Position numbers and translations under genes: made by a program. Source: Bacteroides muris (ex Afrizal et al. 2022) (GTDB lineage Bacteria; Bacteroidota; Bacteroidia; Bacteroidales; Bacteroidaceae). Taken from it: DNA of 64,000 nt. The stretch's first letter is position 1. Every line of letters begins with the position of its first letter. The notes beneath the pieces are model-generated. The model made no database searches. It saw nothing but the letters and a program-made list of their open reading frames with translations, and was not told where the DNA came from. Below, piece by piece: positions 50,785 to 59,852 of the stretch. The stretch spans positions 1-64,000 of the forward strand of contig NZ_SRYZ01000004.1 in assembly GCF_004793475.1 (NCBI RefSeq). The letters are read 5' to 3'.

Positions 50785-51843
50785 ATGAAACTGTCGCAAT
50801 TCAAATTCAAGCTTCCCGAAGAGAAGATAGCTTTGCACCCCACGAAGTACAGGGACGAGTCGCGTCTGCTGGTGTTGCACCGCAAGACGGGTGAGATTGA
50901 GCACAAGATGTTCAAGGATGTTCTGGACTATTTTGATGACAAGGATGTGTTCATCTTCAACGATACCAAGGTTTTCCCCGCCCGCCTCTACGGAAATAAG
51001 GAGAAGACCGGTGCGCGCATTGAAGTGTTCCTGCTGCGCGAGTTGAACGAAGAGCTCCGGTTGTGGGATGTACTGGTGGACCCTGCCCGTAAGATACGTA
51101 TCGGCAATAAGCTCTACTTCGGCGATGACGACTCCATGGTGGCGGAGGTTATCGACAACACCACTTCGCGCGGGCGTACGCTTCGCTTCCTTTACGACGG
51201 TCCGCACGATGAGTTCAAGAAGGCTCTTTATGCGCTGGGCGAAACGCCGCTGCCCCACAGCATCATCAACCGTCCCGTAGAACCGGACGACGCCGAACGT
51301 TTCCAGTCCATCTTTGCGCGCAACGAGGGAGCCGTGACGGCGCCTACCGCCAGCCTTCACTTCAGCCGCGAGCTGATGAAGCGTATGGAAATCAAGGGAA
51401 TCGACTTTGCCTATGTCACCCTGCACGCCGGTCTGGGCAATTTCCGCGACATTGATGTGGAAGACCTCACCAAGCACAAGACCGACTCCGAGCAGATGAT
51501 TGTGGACGAGGAAGCCGTGCGGATTGTGAACCATGCCAAAGACCTGAACAGGCAAGTCTGTGCCGTAGGCACTACCGTGATGCGTGCCATCGAGAGCACC
51601 GTCAGCACGGACGGACACTTGAAGGAATACGAGGGATGGACCAACAAGTTCATCTTCCCGCCATACGACTTCACCGTGGCCAATGCCATGATAACCAACT
51701 TCCACATGCCGCTCAGCACGCTACTGATGATTGTGGCCGCTTTCGGCGGTTACGAGCAGGTGATGGAAGCATACAACGTGGCTTTGAAGGAGGAGTACCG
51801 CTTTGGTACGTATGGAGATGCGATGCTGATTACAGACCGATAA
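50785..51843 (+). CDS. queA: tRNA preQ1(34) S-adenosylmethionine ribosyltransferase-isomerase
   Basis: QueA transfers the ribosyl part of SAM to preQ1 in tRNA to make epoxyqueuosine. 352 aa, normal length. Family features are [20 protein letters not shown] at the N-terminus, [45 protein letters not shown] and [20 protein letters not shown] near the end. The start at [10 protein letters not shown] is chosen because the longer reading overlaps truB and translates repeat DNA. It lies between truB and folK. Confidence 0.97.
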   Translation: MKLSQFKFKLPEEKIALHPTKYRDESRLLVLHRKTGEIEHKMFKDVLDYFDDKDVFIFNDTKVFPARLYGNKEKTGARIEVFLLRELNEELRLWDVLVDPARKIRIGNKLYFGDDDSMVAEVIDNTTSRGRTLRFLYDGPHDEFKKALYALGETPLPHSIINRPVEPDDAERFQSIFARNEGAVTAPTASLHFSRELMKRMEIKGIDFAYVTLHAGLGNFRDIDVEDLTKHKTDSEQMIVDEEAVRIVNHAKDLNRQVCAVGTTVMRAIESTVSTDGHLKEYEGWTNKFIFPPYDFTVANAMITNFHMPLSTLLMIVAAFGGYEQVMEAYNVALKEEYRFGTYGDAMLITDR

Positions 51844-51872
51844 ATTCTCCCTCCCTTGAATATACACGATAT

Positions 51873-52328
51873 ATGACCGTTTACTTCAGTCTTGGCACTA
51901 ATCTCGGCGATAAAGAGCAGAACCTCCGCATGGCCGTCTTGAAGATAGGAAAGCAGATAGGGGAAGTGATTTCCCTATCTGCTTTCTATGCTACTGCCCC
52001 TTGGGGCTTTTCTTCCGATAATACTTTTCTGAATGCCGCACTTTGCGTGGAAACTGCCTTGGCACCCTTGGAGGTGCTGAGAACAACGCAGGAAATCGAG
52101 CATGAGATGGGGCGTACGCACAAGTCTGTCAATGCGGTGTATAGCGACCGCGTGATAGACATCGACCTGCTGCTATGTTTTGCCGACGACGGCACTCACA
52201 TTGTGCTGGATACGCTCGGATTGAAACTTCCCCATCCGCTGATGCGCGAACGCGATTTTGTGATGCGTCCGCTGGCGGAGATAGCGCCCCGGAGCGTATT
52301 GGAGATAGCAGCCGGCAGAGGGTTGTAA
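51873..52328 (+). CDS. folK: 2-amino-4-hydroxy-6-hydroxymethyldihydropteridine diphosphokinase
   Basis: This folate-pathway enzyme transfers pyrophosphate from ATP to hydroxymethyl-dihydropterin. 151 aa. Characteristic stretches: FSLGTNLGDKEQNLRMAV at the start, TAPWGFSSDNTFLNAA, EHEMGRTHKSVNAVYSDRVI, DIDLLLCF, and LPHPLMRERDFVMRPLAEIA. The start at MTVYFSLG follows queA by 29 bases; upstream in-frame ATGs lie inside queA. It is the last gene of the cluster. Confidence 0.96.
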   Translation: MTVYFSLGTNLGDKEQNLRMAVLKIGKQIGEVISLSAFYATAPWGFSSDNTFLNAALCVETALAPLEVLRTTQEIEHEMGRTHKSVNAVYSDRVIDIDLLLCFADDGTHIVLDTLGLKLPHPLMRERDFVMRPLAEIAPRSVLEIAAGRGL

Positions 52329-52655
52329 AAATAAGAATACACATGTTTGTAGGGAACAGACATATTCCCTATATTTGCATATGAGATTGAAGAAGTGTCT
52401 TCGCTCGATTTTTGTGTGAGATAATATTGTAAGAAGCGTAATGCTCATTCTGATAGTTGAAAACCTAGGAAATTTTCAAGAAAACAGAGAATGGCATGGT
52501 ATGTTTCCTACGCTGGTTTCAGCGTGGGTCTGCTGTCCATCTATTTCTGTTTTCGGGTTTTCCTAGGACCTTCAACTACGGATAAGTGGCACGCAGTTCC
52601 ACGCTTCCGTTTTTTATTCAGCAGGTTTGGAGGGACTGAAAGCCTTAGTGATATT
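52329..52655. other. Leader region of the lipid head-group cassette
   Basis: This 327-base gap has a good promoter (TTTG at 52346, TATATTTG at 52370), leaving a predicted leader of about 270 nt. An in-frame extension to an ATG at 52491 exists (MAWYVSYAGFSVGLL) but looks non-coding. No riboswitch was recognised. Confidence 0.45.
52370..52377 (+). promoter_or_regulatory. -33/-7 promoter for the nucleotidyltransferase cassette
   Basis: TATATTTG with TTTG at 52346-52349, spacing 20 bases: both halves of the Bacteroides promoter are present. Confidence 0.6.
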
Positions 52656-54215
52656 ATGAAATTTGCCGTTATAGCTGCAGGCGAGGGAAGCCGTCTTTTA
52701 CAAGAAGGGGTGGAGTGTTGCAAACCTTTGGTGCAGATTCAGGGGGAACCGATGATTGACCGCTTGTTGCGCATCTTTGTAGACAATGGTGCCACGGAGA
52801 TTGTTGTCATCGTCAATGAGAGGAGCACATCCGTGAAGGAACACCTGGAACAGTTGTCCTTGCCCGTACCGCTGAGGCTGGTGGTCCGCGACACTCCCAG
52901 CTCCATGCACAGTCTTCATGCCATTGCTCCTTATCTGCGGGAAGGTCCGTTCTGTCTCACTACTGTCGATACGATTTTCAAAGAAGATGATTTTGAGGAA
53001 TATATTCGTACATTTGCAACGGCTGATGCGGATGGGTGCATGGCCGTCACTCCGTTTGTGGACGATGAGAAGCCGCTATATGTGGCTACGGACGGAGGCT
53101 GCCGAATCAAGGGATTTCACGATACGCAGGAACCGGAGGACAAATACGTTTCCGGTGGTATCTATTGTTTGAAGCCGAATGCCTTGGACGTGCTCGAGAA
53201 GTGCATTCGTGGTGGAATGTCGCGTATGCGGAATTTCCAGCGGGCATTGATAGCGGAAGGAATCAGGCTGAAGGCCTGCCCCTTTGCGAAGATAGTAGAT
53301 GTAGACCATAAAGACGATATCCGCAAGGCGGAGATATTCTTGAAGGGAGAACCCGTACGCCGTCCGGTCAAGATTGTGGGAATAAGCCGTGGAAACGCAT
53401 ATTCGCCCAACTTGGTAGACAATGATGCCGCCATCCTCAGGGAAGTGGCCGAAAGGTTGAGGTCGAAAGGAGCAATCGTGGTGATTTATACCGAGGCCGA
53501 TTTTGTGGAGCAATGCGTGGAGGCCGATTATTTCTATAGCATGGCCCGTGGAGAAGCCGCCATCTCCCGGTTGCAGCAACTGGAGAAGGACGGTAGGCTG
53601 GTGGTCAATTCCGGTTTTGGAGTGGCCAACTGTGTCCGTGTCCCGATGACGGAGATATTGACGGGCAATGGCATTCCGCATCCTGAGAGCCGGATTATAA
53701 GGCCGGACGATACTCTTCCGGACGACCTGACATATCCGTGCTGGGTGAAGCGGGGTGATGCTTGTGCGATGATAAAAGACGATGTCTGCTATGTGGAGAA
53801 CCGCCGGGAGGCAGAGCAGGCAATGGCCCGTTTCAGACAGCGTGGAATCGGCGTAGTGGTGGTGAACGAGCATCTTCGCGGTGATCTGGTAAAGTTCTAC
53901 GGAGTGCGTGGCACGGATTTCTTCCATTGGTTTTACCCTTCGATGGTGTCGCATACCAAGTTCGGGCTCGAAGCCGTGAACGGCGAGGCCAGGGGACTTC
54001 CGTTCTCGGTGGGGCTGCTGAAACAATATGCCGACAAGGCGGCTTGGGTCATGGATGTCCCCGTCTACGGAGGCGATTGCGTGGTGATGGAGAACGGTGA
54101 GATGAAGATATTCGACTTTAACGACTGGCCCAGTTTTTCTCCTTGCCGCGTGGAGGCTGCCGAAAAGATAGCAGGGTATATCATGGAACGGATAGCGAAT
54201 CATATCAAAAAATAG
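52656..54215 (+). CDS. NTP transferase fused to an ATP-grasp-like domain
   Basis: 519 aa. Residues 1 to about 230 form a sugar-phosphate-type nucleotidyltransferase: MKFAVIAAGEGSRLLQEG, then CCKPLVQIQGEPMIDRLLRI, with VDTIFKEDDF and KYVSGGIYCLKPNAL. Residues about 230-519 resemble an ATP-grasp ligase: YPCWVKRGDACAMIKDDV, GIGVVVVNEHLRGDLVKFYG, and EMKIFDFNDWPSFSPCR with acidic/Asn metal ligands. It probably activates a phosphorylated head group as an NDP derivative. It is first in a four-gene operon with a CDP-alcohol phosphatidyltransferase eight bases downstream. The start MKFAVIAAG fits the fold. Confidence 0.75.
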   Translation: MKFAVIAAGEGSRLLQEGVECCKPLVQIQGEPMIDRLLRIFVDNGATEIVVIVNERSTSVKEHLEQLSLPVPLRLVVRDTPSSMHSLHAIAPYLREGPFCLTTVDTIFKEDDFEEYIRTFATADADGCMAVTPFVDDEKPLYVATDGGCRIKGFHDTQEPEDKYVSGGIYCLKPNALDVLEKCIRGGMSRMRNFQRALIAEGIRLKACPFAKIVDVDHKDDIRKAEIFLKGEPVRRPVKIVGISRGNAYSPNLVDNDAAILREVAERLRSKGAIVVIYTEADFVEQCVEADYFYSMARGEAAISRLQQLEKDGRLVVNSGFGVANCVRVPMTEILTGNGIPHPESRIIRPDDTLPDDLTYPCWVKRGDACAMIKDDVCYVENRREAEQAMARFRQRGIGVVVVNEHLRGDLVKFYGVRGTDFFHWFYPSMVSHTKFGLEAVNGEARGLPFSVGLLKQYADKAAWVMDVPVYGGDCVVMENGEMKIFDFNDWPSFSPCRVEAAEKIAGYIMERIANHIKK

Positions 54216-54222
54216 CAAACGA

Positions 54223-55131
54223 ATGGGAAATGAATTTGTATCTACATTGAAGTCGGCCGATACGGAGGAGTGGATTGACATCCTTTTCTATCGTCCCGCA
54301 GGTTATCGCTGGGCGTTATTGTTCAGGCGGCTGGGCGTACATCCCAACATGGTGACGGTCTTCTCCATTATTCTGGGCGTGGCTTCCGGTGTGTTGTTCT
54401 ATTACAAGGATATCTGTCTGAATGTGTTGGGCATACTTTTGCTGGTATGGGCGAATATGTATGATAGCGCCGACGGGCAGCTGGCTCGCCTTACCGGACA
54501 GAAGACCCTGCTCGGGCGCATACTCGACGGCTTTGCCGGCGACCTTTGGTTCTTGGCCATCTATGTGGCTGTCTGCCTGCGGCTGCAACCGGAGTGGGGA
54601 ATCGGGATATGGGTACTGGGAGCCTTTTCGGGGCTGGTGTGCCATGCCAAGCAGTGCCAGCTGGCCGATTACTACCGGAACATCCACCTTTTCTTCCTGA
54701 AGGGGAAGGAGAACAGCGAACTGGACACATCGCGGCGGTTGCGCGAGTCCTATCGTACTCTCGGCTGGAAGAGAGATTGCCTGCAGAAGTTGTTTTTGTT
54801 CTTCTACATCCGTTATACCCGTTCGCAGGAACAGATGACGCCTGCTTTCCAGCGCTTCATCTCCGAGGTTGGCAGGAGGTTTCCCGAGACGGTGCCTCAA
54901 AGTCTCCGTGACGATTTCCGTCGGGGGAGCCGTCCGCTGATGAAGTATGCCAATGCGCTGACCTTCAATGTGCGTGCCATTGTTTTGTCTGTTTCGGTGC
55001 TGGCCGGAATACCTTGGGCTTACTTCGTATTTGAGGCGACGGTGCTGAACGTCTTGTTCTTCTACATGCGTTTCCGGCATGAGAAACATTGCAATTGTCT
55101 GAACCGAAACATAGACCGTTATGAAGAATAA
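54223..55131 (+). CDS. CDP-alcohol phosphatidyltransferase family protein
   Basis: This 302-aa membrane enzyme joins a CDP-linked alcohol to a second alcohol to form a phosphodiester lipid. The family motif runs from D81 to D107: YDSADGQLARLTGQ, then LLGRILDGFAGD. D81, D84, G85, A88, R89, G98 and D102 are canonical. The last Asp, normally at 106, is Gly with Asp at 107. Several membrane helices surround it. It overlaps the next gene by 11 bases. The exact product (inositol lipid, other phospholipid) cannot be settled. Confidence 0.82.
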   Translation: MGNEFVSTLKSADTEEWIDILFYRPAGYRWALLFRRLGVHPNMVTVFSIILGVASGVLFYYKDICLNVLGILLLVWANMYDSADGQLARLTGQKTLLGRILDGFAGDLWFLAIYVAVCLRLQPEWGIGIWVLGAFSGLVCHAKQCQLADYYRNIHLFFLKGKENSELDTSRRLRESYRTLGWKRDCLQKLFLFFYIRYTRSQEQMTPAFQRFISEVGRRFPETVPQSLRDDFRRGSRPLMKYANALTFNVRAIVLSVSVLAGIPWAYFVFEATVLNVLFFYMRFRHEKHCNCLNRNIDRYEE

Positions 55132-56116
55132 GTACCGCAACTGGTTCATGCTTTTCGGGATTCTTGCCGTAGTGCTGATGGTCTGTACGATGCGCATGGA
55201 TTATTCCGAGATAGGACGAAGCCTGCTGCGTGCGGGTATATGGTTTCCCGCCGTATTGCTGCTCTGGCTTTTCGTCTATTTGCTGAATGCTTGTTCCTGG
55301 TATCTGATTATCAACGACGGGAAGAAATACCCCATTCCCTTCTGGAAGGTATATAAGCTTTCGGTCAGCGGATTTGCGCTGAATTATACTACGCCTTGCG
55401 GGTTGATGGGCGGCGAGCCTTATCGGATTATGGAACTTGCCCCCTATACAGGAGTGAGTAAGGCATCTTCTTCGGTCATTCTGTATGTCATGATGCACAT
55501 ATTCTCTCATATCTGGTTTTGGTTCCTGTCTATATTCCTTTATATTTTCATGTATCCGGTAAGTCTCTCCATGGCATTGCTGCTGGCCGTGGTGGGTGCA
55601 TGTTGTCTGCTGGCCGTCTTCTTCTTTTTGAAGGGTTATCGGGCAGGAATGATGCTGAAGGCGCTGGGCTTGTTGAAGAAAGTTCCTTTTCTCAGGAAGC
55701 GGGCATCCGGTTTCCTGGAGTCCAAGCGCGAGACTTTGGTGCGGATAGACGAGCAGATAGCTTTGCTTCACGGACAGCACAAGAAGACGTTTTACAGTTC
55801 GCTGGTATTGGAATTCATGGCGCGCCTCTTGTCGAGTCTTGAGATTTACTTCGTCCTGCGCGCCTTTTCGGCAGAGGTAAGTGTGGGTGATGCAGTGCTG
55901 ATTCTGGCTTTTTCGTCGTTGTTCAGCAATCTGATATTCTTTTCTCCAATGCAGCTGGGCGCGCGTGAGGGAGGCTTGGCGCTTGCAGTGGGCGGGCTTC
56001 ATCTGTCGGGAGCATTGGGTGTCTATACCGGACTCATCACCCGGGTGAGGGAATTGGTGTGGATAGCTATAGGGATTGTACTGATAAAGATAGGGAACAG
56101 TAAACAAAATACATGA
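55121..56116 (+). CDS. Lysylphosphatidylglycerol synthase TM-region (UPF0104) family membrane protein
   Basis: This 331-aa integral membrane protein has about eight helices and the family signature ALNYTTPCGLMGGEPYRIME near residue 86. The C-terminal SPMQLGAREGGLALAVGGLH, near residue 275, is also typical. Family members are flippase-like domains for lipids or glycolipids. It overlaps the CDP-alcohol phosphatidyltransferase gene by 11 bases, implying translational coupling. A transport role for the lipid made by its neighbours is an inference. Confidence 0.85.
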   Translation: MKNKYRNWFMLFGILAVVLMVCTMRMDYSEIGRSLLRAGIWFPAVLLLWLFVYLLNACSWYLIINDGKKYPIPFWKVYKLSVSGFALNYTTPCGLMGGEPYRIMELAPYTGVSKASSSVILYVMMHIFSHIWFWFLSIFLYIFMYPVSLSMALLLAVVGACCLLAVFFFLKGYRAGMMLKALGLLKKVPFLRKRASGFLESKRETLVRIDEQIALLHGQHKKTFYSSLVLEFMARLLSSLEIYFVLRAFSAEVSVGDAVLILAFSSLFSNLIFFSPMQLGAREGGLALAVGGLHLSGALGVYTGLITRVRELVWIAIGIVLIKIGNSKQNT

Positions 56117-56122
56117 AACATT

Positions 56123-56857
56123 ATGGAAGACAAATTGAACGTGAAGGGGCTTATCTTTGATTTTGGCGGTACGCTTGATACGGGCGGCAATCATTGGGGA
56201 GAGGTGCTTTGGGAGGTATACCGGCACTTCGACGTGCCGGTGGCGAAGGATGCCTTTCGCAAGGCATATATCCACGGCGAACGGACGCTGGCCATGCATC
56301 CGCTGATACAACCTCATTTCCACTTTGCCGACGTGCTCTGTGCAAAGCTCCGCATCCAGCTCGGGTACTTGCAGGAGCAGGGCATGCTTTCAGCTTCCTT
56401 TGCCCCCCGCGAGGAGTTGGCAGAGGCCATGGCCGCGTATGCCGACGGATGTACTCGCGAGGTGCTGGCGCGGAGTGCCAGGGTGCTGGGCAGGCTGAGG
56501 CCGAAGTATAGTATGGTGCTCGTCTCCAACTTTTACGGAAACTTGCACACCGTGTTGCAGGACGCCGCCTTGCTGCCGTTGTTCGACTGCGTCATCGAGT
56601 CGGCTGTGGTGGGTGTGCGCAAGCCCAATCCGGCTATTTTTGCCTTGGGTGTCTGTGCCTGCAACCTGCCCGTGTCGGAAACCGCGGTGATAGGCGACTC
56701 TTTCGACAAGGACATGAAGCCTGCCCGTGCCCTGGGCTGCCGCACCATCTGGCTGAAAGGGAGCCAATGGGAAGAGCCGCGCGACGCCGACAGCAATCCG
56801 GTGGATGTGGTAGTGACGGAACTGGAGGAGATAGAACGGTGTTTGGAGTTTATTTGA
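56123..56857 (+). CDS. HAD family hydrolase
   Basis: 244 aa haloacid-dehalogenase-like protein. Motif I is LIFDFGGTLDTGG with nucleophile D13, but the position two residues on is Gly15, where phosphatases normally have the general-acid Asp. Motif III region is GVRKPNPAIFALGV and motif IV is AVIGDSFDKDMKPARALG. It is last in the lipid-cassette operon, six bases after the UPF0104 gene, so dephosphorylation of a lipid or head-group intermediate is plausible. The Gly at the acid position leaves the activity open. Confidence 0.82.
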   Translation: MEDKLNVKGLIFDFGGTLDTGGNHWGEVLWEVYRHFDVPVAKDAFRKAYIHGERTLAMHPLIQPHFHFADVLCAKLRIQLGYLQEQGMLSASFAPREELAEAMAAYADGCTREVLARSARVLGRLRPKYSMVLVSNFYGNLHTVLQDAALLPLFDCVIESAVVGVRKPNPAIFALGVCACNLPVSETAVIGDSFDKDMKPARALGCRTIWLKGSQWEEPRDADSNPVDVVVTELEEIERCLEFI

Positions 56858-56982
56858 GGGAGATAACTCCTTCTAACTTCCCCAAAACAAAAGACTCCTC
56901 CTCATCCCTTGGTTATTAAGATTTTAATCCGTTACTTTGCGAACGACTAACAGTAATAACCCAAAAAAGAGGAGGAGAAACC

Positions 56983-57906
56983 ATGTCCAACTACATCCGT
57001 TTTGACTGGGCCATGAAACGCCTGCTGAGAGACAAAGCGAACTTCGCGGTGCTCGAAGGGCTCATGACCACACTGATGAAGAAGAAAATCATCATCAAGA
57101 GACTGCTGGAGAGCGAAAGCAACCAGGAAAGCGAATACGACAAGTACAACCGCGTGGACCTGCTGGCGGAGGACGAGACGGGAGAACTGCTGCTCTTCGA
57201 GATACAGAACAACAACGAGTACGCCTACTTCCAGCGCATGCTGTTCGGAACGTCCAAGCTGGTGACAGAATACATCAACAGAGGGGAGGGATACGAGAAA
57301 ATCAGGAAGATATACAGCATCAACATCGTATATTTCGCCCTCGGAAGCGGAACGGACTTCGTGTACCACGGAAAGACCGAGTTCAGGGGCATACACAACA
57401 ACGAGCTGCTGCAACTCTCGCCCTTCCAGAAGCAGACGTTCAAGGCGGACGAGGTGAGCCAGCTATATCCGGAATACTACATACTCAAGGTGAACGACTT
57501 CGACCGATGGTCGAAGGTGCCCCTGGAGCAATGGATATACTTCCTCAACACCGGAGAGATTCCGGAAGACGCCACCGCGCCGGGACTGTCCGAGGCAAGG
57601 GAGAAGCTGCAGCTGGACAAGCTGTCGCCCGACGAGCTGAAAGCTTACTACCGCCACCTGGACAATGTGGTCATCCTAAGGGACAACATCCATACCGAAA
57701 GGGCAGAGGGAAGGGCAGAGGGAAGAGCAGAGGGAAGAGCAGAGGGAAGAGCCGAAGGATTAGAAGAAGGATTAGCCAAAGGAAAAGCCGAAGGAATAGA
57801 AGAAGGAAAAAAGGAGATGGCACTGAGGATGAAAGCCGAAGGCATCCCCGTGGAAATCATAGCACGGTGCAGCGGGCTATCGGCAGAAGAAATAGAGGCG
57901 TTATAG
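56983..57906 (+). CDS. Rpn family recombination-promoting nuclease / PD-(D/E)XK transposase-like protein
   Basis: 307 aa, second member of the family in the window (the other is 14084-15094). N-terminus YIRFDWAMKRLLRDKANFAV, nuclease core NRVDLLAEDETGELLLFEIQ (D...E-X-Q) near residues 57-76. The linker is five RAEG tetrapeptides and related LEEG/LAKG/KAEG units. Its tail, GIPVEIIARCSGLSAEEIEA, parallels that of the first copy. A strong AGAGGAGGAG Shine-Dalgarno precedes the start. It stands alone between the lipid cassette and metK. Confidence 0.8.
   Translation: MSNYIRFDWAMKRLLRDKANFAVLEGLMTTLMKKKIIIKRLLESESNQESEYDKYNRVDLLAEDETGELLLFEIQNNNEYAYFQRMLFGTSKLVTEYINRGEGYEKIRKIYSINIVYFALGSGTDFVYHGKTEFRGIHNNELLQLSPFQKQTFKADEVSQLYPEYYILKVNDFDRWSKVPLEQWIYFLNTGEIPEDATAPGLSEAREKLQLDKLSPDELKAYYRHLDNVVILRDNIHTERAEGRAEGRAEGRAEGRAEGLEEGLAKGKAEGIEEGKKEMALRMKAEGIPVEIIARCSGLSAEEIEAL
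57700..57760 (+). repeat. 12-bp tandem repeat inside the second Rpn gene
   Basis: Five copies of AGRGCAGAGGGA (R = A/G), followed by degenerate units, encode RAEG repeats. The unit is unrelated in sequence to the GGYATAGAGCAA unit of the first Rpn gene but has the same length and place in the protein. Confidence 0.85.
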
Positions 57907-58019
57907 GCAAACAGTCAAGAAAGTTATCGCTCTTCGGACTTAGGAATTGGAATCCGAAAGAGTCATGTGAATCAGTGTTAATCTCCGCCGTCCGTAGCGC
58001 GGATACAAGATTTCTTTTT

Positions 58020-58027
58020 TATCTTTG
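58020..58027 (+). promoter_or_regulatory. -7 promoter element for metK
   Basis: TATCTTTG, exact consensus; transcription should start near 58034, just before the SAM-II-like element. Confidence 0.6.
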
Positions 58028-58039
58028 CGCCCGAAAACG

Positions 58040-58096
58040 ATATGTGGAGAGATTTGAGTAGCTTGCAACCACGGAAAAAAATGCTAAAACACATCC
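58040..58096 (+). promoter_or_regulatory. SAM-II-like riboswitch in the metK leader
   Basis: GTGG (58044-58047) pairs with CCAC (58069-58072), enclosing GATTTGAGTAGCTTGCAA. An A-rich stretch and then GCTAAAA (58083-58089) follow. The order stem - GATTT - TTGCAA - stem - A-rich linker - GCTAAA matches the conserved elements of the SAM-II (metA-type) aptamer, a compact pseudoknot of about 50 nt. It sits right after the predicted transcription start of the SAM synthetase gene, as expected for feedback by S-adenosylmethionine. I could not run a covariance model. Confidence 0.6.
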
Positions 58097-58192
58097 TTTC
58101 CTGACGGCCCGCGCGTGCCGGACGCACCTACTCATATATACCTTTCTCCATTCATCGGACTATCGATTATCAACTATCAATTCTCAACAGAA

Positions 58193-59485
58193 ATGGGATA
58201 TTTATTCACATCCGAATCGGTGTCTGAAGGACACCCCGACAAAGTGGCCGACCAAATATCGGACGCTGTGCTTGACAAACTGTTGGCCTACGACCCCAGT
58301 TCAAAAGTAGCTTGCGAAACTCTGGTTACTACCGGGCAGGTAGTGCTGGCTGGAGAAGTGAAAACCAAAGCGTACGTTGACATGCCCCTCATCGCACGCG
58401 AAGTAATCAAGAAAATCGGCTATACCAAAGGCGAGTATATGTTCGAGAGCAATTCGTGCGGCGTGCTGAGCGCCATCCACGAGCAGAGCCCCGACATCAA
58501 CCGGGGTGTAGAGCGCCAGGATCCTATGGAGCAGGGTGCCGGAGACCAGGGAATGATGTTCGGCTATGCCACCAACGAAACGGAAAATTACATGCCGCTT
58601 TCACTGGACCTTGCACACCGCATCCTGCAAGTGCTGGCCGACGTCCGTCGCGAAGGCAAGGTGATGACCTACCTCCGTCCCGACGCCAAGAGCCAGGTGA
58701 CCATCGAATATGATGACAACGGCACGCCCGTACGCATCGACACCATCGTAGTCTCCACCCAGCACGACGACTTCGTGCAGCCTGCCGACGACAGCGAGGC
58801 CGCACAACTCAAGGCTGATGAAGAAATGCTCGCTCAAATCCGTCGGGATGTAATCGAGATTCTGATGCCGCGTGTTATTGCTTCCATCCATCATGAAAAG
58901 GTGCTGGCATTGTTCAACGACCATATCACATACCACGTCAATCCCACGGGCAAGTTCGTAATCGGTGGTCCTCACGGTGACACCGGGCTGACGGGGCGCA
59001 AGATTATTGTAGATACCTACGGCGGCAAGGGTGCCCACGGCGGCGGCGCTTTCTCCGGCAAAGACCCTTCGAAGGTAGACCGCAGCGCAGCATATGCTGC
59101 CCGCCACATTGCCAAGAATCTGGTAGCTGCCGGTGTGGCCGATGAGATGCTGGTACAGGTGAGCTATGCCATCGGTGTGGCACGTCCTATCAATATCTTC
59201 GTGGATACTTACGGTCGCAGCCATGTCAACATGAGCGACGGTGAGATAGCCCGCAAGATTGACGAGCTGTTCGATCTCCGTCCCAAAGCTATCGAAGACC
59301 GCTTGAAGCTCCGCAACCCCATCTATCAGGAGACTGCCGCCTACGGGCACATGGGCCGCGAGCCGCAGACCATCGTCAAGCACTTCAAGAGCCGCTACGA
59401 GGGCAACAAGGATGTAGAGGTAGAGCTCTTCACCTGGGAGAAGCTGGACTACGTGGACAAGGTGAAAGCCGCATTCGGTTTGTAA
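58193..59485 (+). CDS. metK: S-adenosylmethionine synthetase
   Basis: This cytoplasmic enzyme makes SAM from methionine and ATP. 430 aa. Motifs are [20 protein letters not shown] at the N-terminus, [16 protein letters not shown] (about 115-130) and [20 protein letters not shown] with the P-loop-like [19 protein letters not shown] (about 262-305). The start at [10 protein letters not shown] is preferred; the longer reading would translate the leader. The leader is about 160 nt and carries a SAM-II-like element. Confidence 0.98.
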   Translation: MGYLFTSESVSEGHPDKVADQISDAVLDKLLAYDPSSKVACETLVTTGQVVLAGEVKTKAYVDMPLIAREVIKKIGYTKGEYMFESNSCGVLSAIHEQSPDINRGVERQDPMEQGAGDQGMMFGYATNETENYMPLSLDLAHRILQVLADVRREGKVMTYLRPDAKSQVTIEYDDNGTPVRIDTIVVSTQHDDFVQPADDSEAAQLKADEEMLAQIRRDVIEILMPRVIASIHHEKVLALFNDHITYHVNPTGKFVIGGPHGDTGLTGRKIIVDTYGGKGAHGGGAFSGKDPSKVDRSAAYAARHIAKNLVAAGVADEMLVQVSYAIGVARPINIFVDTYGRSHVNMSDGEIARKIDELFDLRPKAIEDRLKLRNPIYQETAAYGHMGREPQTIVKHFKSRYEGNKDVEVELFTWEKLDYVDKVKAAFGL

Positions 59486-59607
59486 TCAGCCTTCGATTTG
59501 TAATCAGCATAGCTTTACGGCTATTTATTATAGAGGGCCGCCCTTCTGCATATACCGGCATTCCGGGGATGCGGAAGAGGCAGCCTTTGTTGTTTTGGTC
59601 TTGCTCT

Positions 59608-59852
59608 TCAAATGGATTTTTTCATCGGCAGGATAAACACGAACCTTTCCCTCTCCTTGTACTCCTTGTCCAGCAGCACTTTCCCTTTCAGCCGTTCGGC
59701 GATGAGGCAACAGATGTTGAGTTCCGGGCCGGTGCCTTGCCCGAAGTTGTCGGCCTTTTCAAAGCGTTCGAAGATGGTTTCCGAGTATTCCGGGGGAATG
59801 CCGGTATCGGTGACGGAGAAGGTGACGTATCCGGGATTCTCTGTGAGAGCTG
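59608..59852 (-). pseudogene. C-terminal fragment of a sensor histidine kinase
   Basis: The minus strand reads LTENPGYVTFSVTDTGIPPE, YSETIFERFEKADNFGQGTG and PELNICCLIAERLKGKVLLD to a stop after LPMKKSI. This is the end of a HATPase_c domain: the DTG of the G1 box and GTG of the G2 box. The usual GLGL is replaced by GPEL, and nothing of the kinase before residue ~80 of the domain is present. Its broken edge abuts an RHS fragment on the other strand. Confidence 0.7.

Noticed and set aside
51636-51872. N-terminal extension of folK
   Set aside because: It overlaps the 3' end of queA in another frame; the family N-terminus is at 51873.
52491-52655. N-terminal extension of the nucleotidyltransferase from an upstream in-frame ATG
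   Set aside because: The extra 55 residues have no relation to the fold, whose first strand begins exactly at MKFAVIAAGEG.
53076-54281. Minus-strand open frame of 401 codons opposite the nucleotidyltransferase gene
   Set aside because: Antisense shadow of a gene whose product has intact nucleotidyltransferase and ATP-grasp-like motifs.
54965-56323. Minus-strand open frame of 452 codons opposite the lipid cassette
   Set aside because: It lies antisense to two overlapping genes with clear family motifs, has no start context, and its composition (Gln, His, Arg-rich) is typical of a reverse-frame shadow.
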